The position numbers were made by a program, and so were the translations under genes. Below, one piece after another: positions 8,346 through 12,254 of a stretch of 12,254 nt of DNA. The notes beneath the pieces are model-generated. The model saw only the letters and a list, made by a program, of their open reading frames with translations, did no database searches and was not told where the DNA came from. Within the stretch, counting starts at the first letter, position 1, and each line of letters starts with the position of its first letter. This DNA comes from Dictyocoela muelleri (lineage: Eukaryota; Microsporidia): positions 1-12,254 of the forward strand of contig SDVU01000573.1 in NCBI GenBank assembly GCA_016256075.1, in the 5' to 3' direction.

Positions 8346-8497
8346 TTTTCATAAGATCTTTTTTTGACAGTTATATAAATTTTACAGTTTAAAAGAACTA
8401 TGAACATTTAAACTAATCCACCTTTATAATTTTCCTCACGATCTTATAATTTTTTCCTCTGAACTTATAATTTTCCCTCTGACCTTATAATTAACTC
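8346..8497 (-). repeat. Right half of the split inverted-repeat element
   Basis: This carries the reverse complement of gatcttatgaaaaag at 8344-8358 and, at 8421-8497, about four units of 20-21 bp of the type cttataattttccctctgac. They run in the opposite sense to the ttataaggtcgg units at 3633-3740. The outer end ttaactc (8491-8497) mirrors gagttaa at 3633. Confidence 0.65.
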
Positions 8498-8754
8498 TTG
8501 CCAAAAAATAATTTTTTTAATCCCTAAAATGATCGAAAAAATATTAAAATAAATTAAAGTTATAATTGATTAAAAACTTTGAATAACATATTTTTTTATT
8601 TAATATAAGTTCAATAATCTTAATATTAATAGCATCACCTTCATTCCTTTTTAGCATAAATCTACCCAGATAAATTTTTTAAAATTTAGATCTTTTATGT
8701 TTTATTGGAATTCTTCTTTTAATTCAGATCAATTGGCTTATATTGTATTTGTAT
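8498..8754. other. AT-rich spacer, no gene seen
   Basis: This holds only a short minus-strand open stretch (about 38 codons from an ATG near 8655, MLKRNEGDAINIKIIELILN) with no recognised motif. It could be a gene scrap or chance. Confidence 0.4.
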
Positions 8755-8999
8755 GAGCACCTGAAGATGGCAGTGCTCCCCGCTTTAGAGACGTCAAGAA
8801 TTTTGAGGAAGGTAGAAACTGAAAAAATAGTTACCCACCAAATGATCTAAAGGTCAATAGTCCTGAAATACATTTTTAAGATATATGAATTCCAGGATTA
8901 TTGATCTTTAGATCATTTGGTATTTACCTATTTTTTTCAGTTTATTTCCTTTCTCAAAATTTCTGACGCCTCTAAAGTCGGCGTAAGTTAAACACCTCC
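8755..8999. repeat. P1 palindrome, left terminal module of P-Merlin
   Basis: Arms of about 100 bp (8781-8880 and about 8890-8975) fold back on each other. Shared blocks are ctttagag, the near-identical agaattttgag/agaaattttgag and accaaatgatctaaag. The outermost 25 bases contain a smaller hairpin (gagcac at 8755, gtgctc at 8773). The inner end is aggtgtttaacttac (reverse complement, 8985-8999). It is non-coding. Confidence 0.85.
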
Positions 9000-9061
9000 T
9001 TAAGCAAATCATAATAATTAAAATTTTTAAACATTAATAAAAATATAGGAATTTGGAATAA

Positions 9062-9915
9062 TTATTTTAATAAAATCTTTAGGAATTCACCGAATTCGAT
9101 ATCTTTATTGTTCCTATTTAACATAAAAAGCTCTAAATATTGCGGCAGGGAATCAACAATATTCCATAACTATAATTTTTAAGTTTGTTTTATATGGTTA
9201 CATGTATTTTCGATTTTTTGCGTATTTGCTCTCGTTTTCGGAATTAATAAATTGTATTGTTCTCACACTCTATCCCTATAACTATTTTTAATTGCATTGT
9301 ACGCAGACCATTGACCTGATACAACATACGATTTCTCTTTAAATTGTTTTTTTCTAATAGGTATTATGGTCGATACATCTCTTTTTTCGACCTTAGTAAG
9401 AATGAAATATCTTGTTTTGGCTTTAATTTTCCCCATATATAAATACCTTCACCCCTCCTACCATATCCATATTGGGCTCTAGTCAAATATGTTTTGTCGC
9501 TTCGTACTTCTTTCAACGAAAATACCCAATTTTCTTATATTTTCCTTTTAAAAATAGAAATTTTCCGCCTGATAAAATCCATTAAGCTTTTATACATTTT
9601 TCTCTCAAATCTGGCAATTTTTTAAAATATATTCCGCCGAAAAGTGTACTTTGCTAAAAATAATACGCGAATTTAAAAACACAAATGGAGATATTTTAGT
9701 GTTTTTCAAATCACAATCAGATAATAGATTCGTGTGTTTTTTTTTAACTTTTACAATACCTCACATGGCCAATATTATATTTAGATGCCTTTATAATTTG
9801 CATACTAATTAAACAGGTAGAGCATTTTTTTGGCTGGTATAGAGTTCAAATTTTGTAAAAGTTTAATTATATTGGCTTATGATTTAGTAAAATTGAAAAT
9901 TGAGGCCCACCGCGT
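9062..9915 (-). pseudogene. Merlin (IS1016/ISXO2-like) transposase, decayed, about 284 codons
   Basis: This is a cut-and-paste DDE transposase. On the minus strand the start corresponds to 9915 by comparison with the copy at 10337, but the codon there is ACG. The order is an N-terminal helix (ANIIKLLQNLN), zinc ribbon (KCSTCLISMQ ... HVRYCKS), an ESI...FEKH...ISICVFKFAYYF block, linker (MYKSLMDFIRRKISIFKRK), then the catalytic core. The first Asp is in EVRSDKTYL (codon 9496-9498), followed by QYGYGRRGEGIYIWGK and FILTKVEKRD. The second Asp position reads SGQWSAY (9299-9319), Gly in place of Asp. The Glu is in ANTQKIENTCNHIK (near 9211). The C-terminal block LPQYLELFMLNRNNKDIEF ends at the stop 9062-9064. 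Most core blocks share one frame, interrupted by about nine stops plus two likely shifts. With the second Asp lost it cannot be catalytic. Length matches the family. Confidence 0.85.
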
Positions 9916-9974
9916 TAGTATCCCTTCGCATAGGAGTTTTTACTTATTTTATTTAAAAAAATTTCATTATTTTC

Positions 9975-9994
9975 TTAATAAGGTGGGTACTACC
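9975..9994. repeat. Junction repeat beside Q1, related to 11526-11548
   Basis: The segment ttaataaggtgggtactacc on the left flank of the inner element resembles ttattagaaggtgtttaacttacc on its right flank. Both resemble the inner end of P1 read in reverse. The inner element therefore appears to have entered at the junction of the outer Merlin core and P2. Confidence 0.45.
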
Positions 9995-9996
9995 TT

Positions 9997-10270
9997 GGTT
10001 TATCTACCAAAAAAAGTTTTCAGAAAAGTGTTACAATAATTATAAAAATTTGTGTAAATACAAATATAAATCTGAATATTCTGTCGAATTCTTAAATAAA
10101 TATTTTTTTGGTATACAGAGTATAATTCCACGAATATAAATTATATTCTGTAAATCAAAAAATTATTTATTTAAGAATCTGACAGAATATTCGGGTTTAT
10201 CTTCATATTTACACAAATTTTTATAATTATTGTAACACTTTTTCGACACTTTTTTTTGAGGGGATTATCC
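9997..10270. repeat. Q1 palindrome, left terminal module of Q-Merlin
   Basis: The left arm (from 9997; gttttcagaaaagtgttac, taaaaatttgtgtaaata, gaatattctgtcgaattctt) is mirrored by the right arm to 10270 (aagaatctgacagaatattc, tatttacacaaatttttat, gtaacactttttcg). The centre near 10133 is partly decayed. The outer end is ggtttatc and the inner end ggggattatcc. It is non-coding; an open frame from 9830 running into it is chance. Confidence 0.9.
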
Positions 10271-10297
10271 GGCTTATAATTATTTTTATTTATTATT
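10260..10297. repeat. Inner terminal inverted repeat of Q-Merlin, left
   Basis: The sequence from ggggattatccggcttataa onward matches the reverse complement of 11227-11264 over about 37 bases with very few differences. It reaches from the edge of the Q1 palindrome into the core and may be the true Merlin transposase binding end. Confidence 0.85.
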
Positions 10298-10336
10298 TTT
10301 TAAATTTTTACTCTTATGTTTTTTAGAATTAACAAG

Positions 10337-11202
10337 ATGAGGTATGGCGAATTTTTTAATATTATACAGGAAGAAAATAATATTATGAAACTTTTTGAAA
10401 CGTTAGATATAATTTAAAAAAATGGAAGTAATGCAAACGACAAATGTATAAAAGAATTGAAAAACGTAAAATATTGGTATGTATTTGTATTATACGCATT
10501 TAAAACTGTCAAGGAGTGTATTAACTTATTCACCGATATAATATAATAATAGAAATTATAATTTTACTTAAGTTTACATTTTATTTCTTATAGAAAATCC
10601 ATTTTACGTATGAATACATTATTCGCAATTTCAATATTTTCGCGGATACATATAATGAATTATTAAAATTATTTAAAAATATAATCTCAAAATACGTCAT
10701 ATCACAAACTAAACAGCTATGCGGACCACTAAAAGAAGTTCAGATTGATAAAACATATTGGTCTAAACGAAAGTACGGTTTAGGAATATTGGTAAGAAAG
10801 TTTTAGTTATTTTATGCATTAGATACATGCAAAAATCTGGTTTATCTATAATCAGTATAAAGACGAGATGCAACTAGATTATTATCTATAATTAATAAGA
10901 ACATAAAAAAAGAATTTTATATTTTTTCTTACAACGGAGAGCATAAGATACCTTAAAGAATTTAAGATATTACCATGACACGGTATGTCATAAAAAATTT
11001 TATTAATCCACTAACAGAGGCGAATACACGGAAAATTGAAAATATATGGGTTCATTTGAAAAATATTAAGCATTATTCATATGGAATAAATTTAGACGCA
11101 ATACAACAGCATTTAGATGTTTTTATGTTTTTTCATAATTATAGGGAAATGAGTTTTGCGGATTTTATCTCAATTATATTTAAAAAAATAAATGATCATT
11201 AA
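10337..11202 (+). pseudogene. Merlin (IS1016/ISXO2-like) transposase, decayed, about 288 codons
   Basis: The reading begins at ATG 10337 (MRYGEFFNIIQEENNIMKLF), with a stop at 10415-10417 after LDII. The zinc-ribbon region (NDKCIKELKNVKYW) is weak. The next block, IIEIIILLKFTFYFL, is in a shifted frame and is followed after a TAG by KIHFTYEYIIRNFNIFADTY and NELLKLFKNIISKYV. The first catalytic Asp is in KEVQIDKTYWSKRKYGLG (codon 10747-10749), and a stop follows at LVRKF. The second Asp position reads FSYNGEH, Asn in place of Asp (10933-10935). The Glu is in LTEANTRKIENIWVHLKNIK (11038-11040). The C-terminal block LDAIQQHLDVFMFFHNYREM runs to the TAA at 11200-11202; 10975-11202 is an open 75-codon stretch. 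Asp spacing of about 62 and 35 codons agrees with the family. Multiple stops and shifts and the altered second Asp mean it is dead. It aligns block by block with the copy at 9062-9915. Confidence 0.88.
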
Positions 11203-11226
11203 AAAAATAACTTTTTAGATTTTTTT

Positions 11227-11264
11227 ATTTATAAATAAAAATAATTATGAGCCGGATAATCCCC
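11227..11264. repeat. Inner terminal inverted repeat of Q-Merlin, right
   Basis: This is the reverse complement of 10260-10297 and ends gagccggataatcccc at the edge of the Q2 palindrome. It starts about 25 bases after the transposase stop codon. Confidence 0.85.
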
Positions 11265-11519
11265 AAAAAAAGTTTTCGGAAAAGTGTTACAATAATCATA
11301 AAAATTTGTGTAAATGCAAAGATAAATCCGAATATTCTGTCGGATTCTTAAAAAAAAATTTGATATACAGAGTATAATTTCGCTAATCGAAATTATACTC
11401 TGTATATCAAAAAATTGTTGATTTAGGCTTCCGACAACATATTCTGGTTTATCTTGTATTTACACAAATTTTTATAATTATTGTAACACTTTTCCGAAAA
11501 CTTTTTTGCGGGATAAACC
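11254..11519. repeat. Q2 palindrome, right terminal module of Q-Merlin
   Basis: This is a second copy of the Q palindrome with the same block order as Q1. The centre is sharper: arms 11359-11382 and 11388-11411 (left arm beginning tttgatatacagagtataat) pair at 24 of 24 positions around the 5-nt loop ctaat. The inner end is ggataatcccc and the outer end gggataaacc. It could extrude as a cruciform. Confidence 0.92.
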
Positions 11520-11648
11520 ACGTTTTATTAGAAGGTGTTTAACTTACCATCCGATTTAGAGGGTCAGAAATTTTGAAAAGAGAAAAAACTAAAAAAAATA
11601 TTTAAATACCAAATGATCTGAGATCAATATTCCTGGAATACATTTTTA

Positions 11649-11666
11649 ATATATATATATATATAT
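11649..11666. repeat. (TA)n microsatellite
   Basis: About nine AT dinucleotides form a run at the left edge of the small palindrome inside P2. P1 has only agatatat at the same place. Confidence 0.85.
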
Positions 11667-11731
11667 GAAATTTTTAAACTTTTCTTGATTTGGCCTCGCA
11701 AAATTAAGAAAAGGTTAAAAAATTCACATAT
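11661..11731. repeat. Small palindrome nested in the centre of P2
   Basis: The arms 11661-11692 and 11700-11731 (tttttaaacttttcttgatt against aaattaagaaaaggttaaaa) pair at most positions around a 7-nt loop. The segment is missing from P1, so it was inserted or duplicated into P2. Confidence 0.75.
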
Positions 11732-11900
11732 GTTTTAACTTTATATAGGATTATGGATCTCCAGATCATTTAGTATTTAAATATTTTTTTTAGTTTTTTC
11801 TCTTCTCAAAATTTCTCATCCTCTAAAGCGGGATGGTTCAAAGATGGCTCTACAAAATTTCGATTATAATGACTAGGGCCCGGTTAAAAGCCTGATTTTT

Positions 11901-11954
11901 GAAAAACCGGATTTTTCGGATTTTTTTGCATTTTTAAAGAAAAACCGGATTTTT
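11901..11954. repeat. 16-bp direct repeat pair, ccggattttt type
   Basis: The sequence gaaaaaccggattttt occurs twice, 22 bases apart, with partial versions upstream (cctgatttttg) and between (cggattttttt). It reads as a decayed tandem array or the tip of a repeat family. Confidence 0.8.
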
Positions 11955-12033
11955 GTGTATTTTTTTATTTAAAAATTTTGGTGAGAGAGTAAAAAAAACC
12001 AGAGGGAAAATTTAGATTTAATTTAATTTAATT

Positions 12034-12128
12034 AAAAAATTAATTGATATATTTCGATAAATAAGAATTTAATTAAATTTATGTTTTTAAATTTTAGTTT
12101 TTAATTAAAATATATCAATCAATTTTTT
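12034..12128. repeat. Inverted repeat, about 21-bp arms
   Basis: The arms 12034-12054 (aaaaaattaattgatatatt) and 12108-12128 (aatatatcaatcaatttttt) pair with one mismatch around a 53-bp A/T-rich loop. The right arm contains the first unit of the following tandem array. Confidence 0.75.
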
Positions 12129-12219
12129 CAATCAATTTTTTCAATCAATTTTTTCAATCAATTTTTTCAATCAATTTTTTCAATAAATTTTTTCAATCAA
12201 TTTTTTCAATCAATTTTGA
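12116..12219. repeat. Tandem array, 13-bp unit, almost eight copies
   Basis: The unit caatcaatttttt is repeated seven times from 12116 to 12206 (the sixth copy has one change), and an incomplete eighth follows. The array grows out of the right arm of the inverted repeat. Confidence 0.95.
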
Positions 12220-12254
12220 TCAAAAATTTCCATCTGTTTTTTTTCGTTTCACCA

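Larger units (their letters stand above)
9997..11519 (+). mobile_element. Inner Merlin-type DNA transposon with palindromic ends (Q-Merlin)
   Basis: The element starts ggtttatc (9997) and ends with its reverse complement gataaacc (11519). Each end is a palindrome of about 270 bp (Q1, Q2). Inside these are further inverted repeats (10260-10297 against 11227-11264), and in the middle is a plus-strand Merlin transposase relic. Flanking 8-mers (actacctt, acgtttta) do not form a clear target duplication. The element lies within P-Merlin and so is younger than it. Confidence 0.75.
8755..11850. mobile_element. Outer Merlin-type DNA transposon with palindromic ends (P-Merlin), interrupted
   Basis: Palindromes P1 (8755-8999) and P2 (11532-11850) are mirror copies. 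Their outer ends share gagc...cccgctttagag and their inner ends share aggtgtttaacttac, so they act as long terminal inverted repeats. Between them lies the minus-strand Merlin transposase relic at 9062-9915. A second complete Merlin-type element (9997-11519) sits between the transposase and P2, so the outer element is the older. No clean 8-9-bp target duplication is readable at the outer edges, where weak inverted similarity (tttgta/tacaaa) continues. Confidence 0.65.
11532..11850. repeat. P2 palindrome, right terminal module of P-Merlin
   Basis: The arms (about 11545-11640 and 11745-11830) share cagaaattttga, agagaaaaaactaaaaaaaa, atatttaaata and aaatgatct in inverse orientation. It is longer than P1 because a (TA)n run and a small palindrome occupy the centre. 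The inner end is aaggtgtttaacttac and the outer end gatggctc. P2 is in mirror orientation to P1. Confidence 0.85.
11851..12254. other. Gene-free right end with simple repeats
   Basis: I see no open frame of note. The stretch holds direct copies of gaaaaaccggattttt (11901-11916, 11939-11954) among cggattttt variants, an inverted repeat at 12034-12128 and the 13-bp array described separately. Confidence 0.6.

Noticed and set aside
4093-8354. Several plus-strand ORFs of 60-140 codons opposite the retroelement.
   Set aside because: They are shadows of the minus-strand retroelement and its LTRs.
8530-8655. Short minus-strand open stretch (MLKRNEGDAINIK...) as a gene.
   Set aside because: About 38 codons, no family resemblance and no supporting context; kept only as a remark on the spacer.
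9830-10039. 69-codon plus-strand ORF.
   Set aside because: It is antisense to the N-terminal part of the minus-strand Merlin relic and runs into the non-coding Q1 palindrome.
10470-10595. Possible spliceosomal intron in the plus-strand Merlin transposase (gtatgt ... ttatag).
   Set aside because: The supposed intron translates into family-like blocks (ILLKFTFYFL) in frame with the following segment, and the minus-strand copy has the matching block FKFAYYF. A shift and a stop explain it better.

Overview
The window is strongly AT-rich eukaryotic DNA with one plausible host gene, and most of the rest is transposon debris. A Ty3/gypsy retroelement shows that it is eukaryotic. The extreme AT content, the one long intron-less Lys/Asn-rich host ORF, and the mix of Ty3/gypsy with Merlin (IS1016/ISXO2-like) transposases suggest a transposon-rich microsporidian. 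No conserved host gene proves this, and another AT-rich protist or an invertebrate host is possible.

Layout. Bases 1-57 are a 19-bp tandem array. Two divergent Merlin transposase relics follow: an N-terminal half on the minus strand (about 75-422) and a C-terminal catalytic part on the plus strand (about 778-1090). They sit either side of a tight hairpin (442-483). Bases 1091-2326 hold no gene I can support. Bases 2383-3387 carry an intact 334-residue ORF of unknown function. Bases 3633-8497 are an inverted-repeat element with 20-21-bp subterminal arrays, split by a minus-strand Ty3/gypsy LTR element (4000-8340, LTRs about 296 bp and about 97% alike, 5-bp target duplication). That element looks nearly whole but carries a handful of breaks.

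Bases 8755-11850 are the most structured part. Two long palindromes of one family (P1, P2) lie in mirror orientation around a decayed minus-strand Merlin transposase. A second Merlin element sits inside this, bounded by its own mirror pair of long palindromes (Q1, Q2) and encoding a decayed plus-strand transposase. In both cases the terminal inverted repeat is itself a near-complete palindrome, so each element has foldback ends as well as ordinary Merlin-like inner inverted repeats. P2 also has a third, small palindrome in its centre. The right end (11851-12254) is gene-free and has a 16-bp direct repeat, an inverted repeat and a 13-bp tandem array.

No set of genes works together here as a pathway. 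What can be read is the order of insertions: the P-Merlin element came first and the Q-Merlin element entered it; separately, the LTR element entered the inverted-repeat element. The four Merlin transposase relics share an N-terminal Cys zinc-ribbon region, a DDE catalytic core, or both. All carry stops, shifts or truncation, so none is likely to be active.
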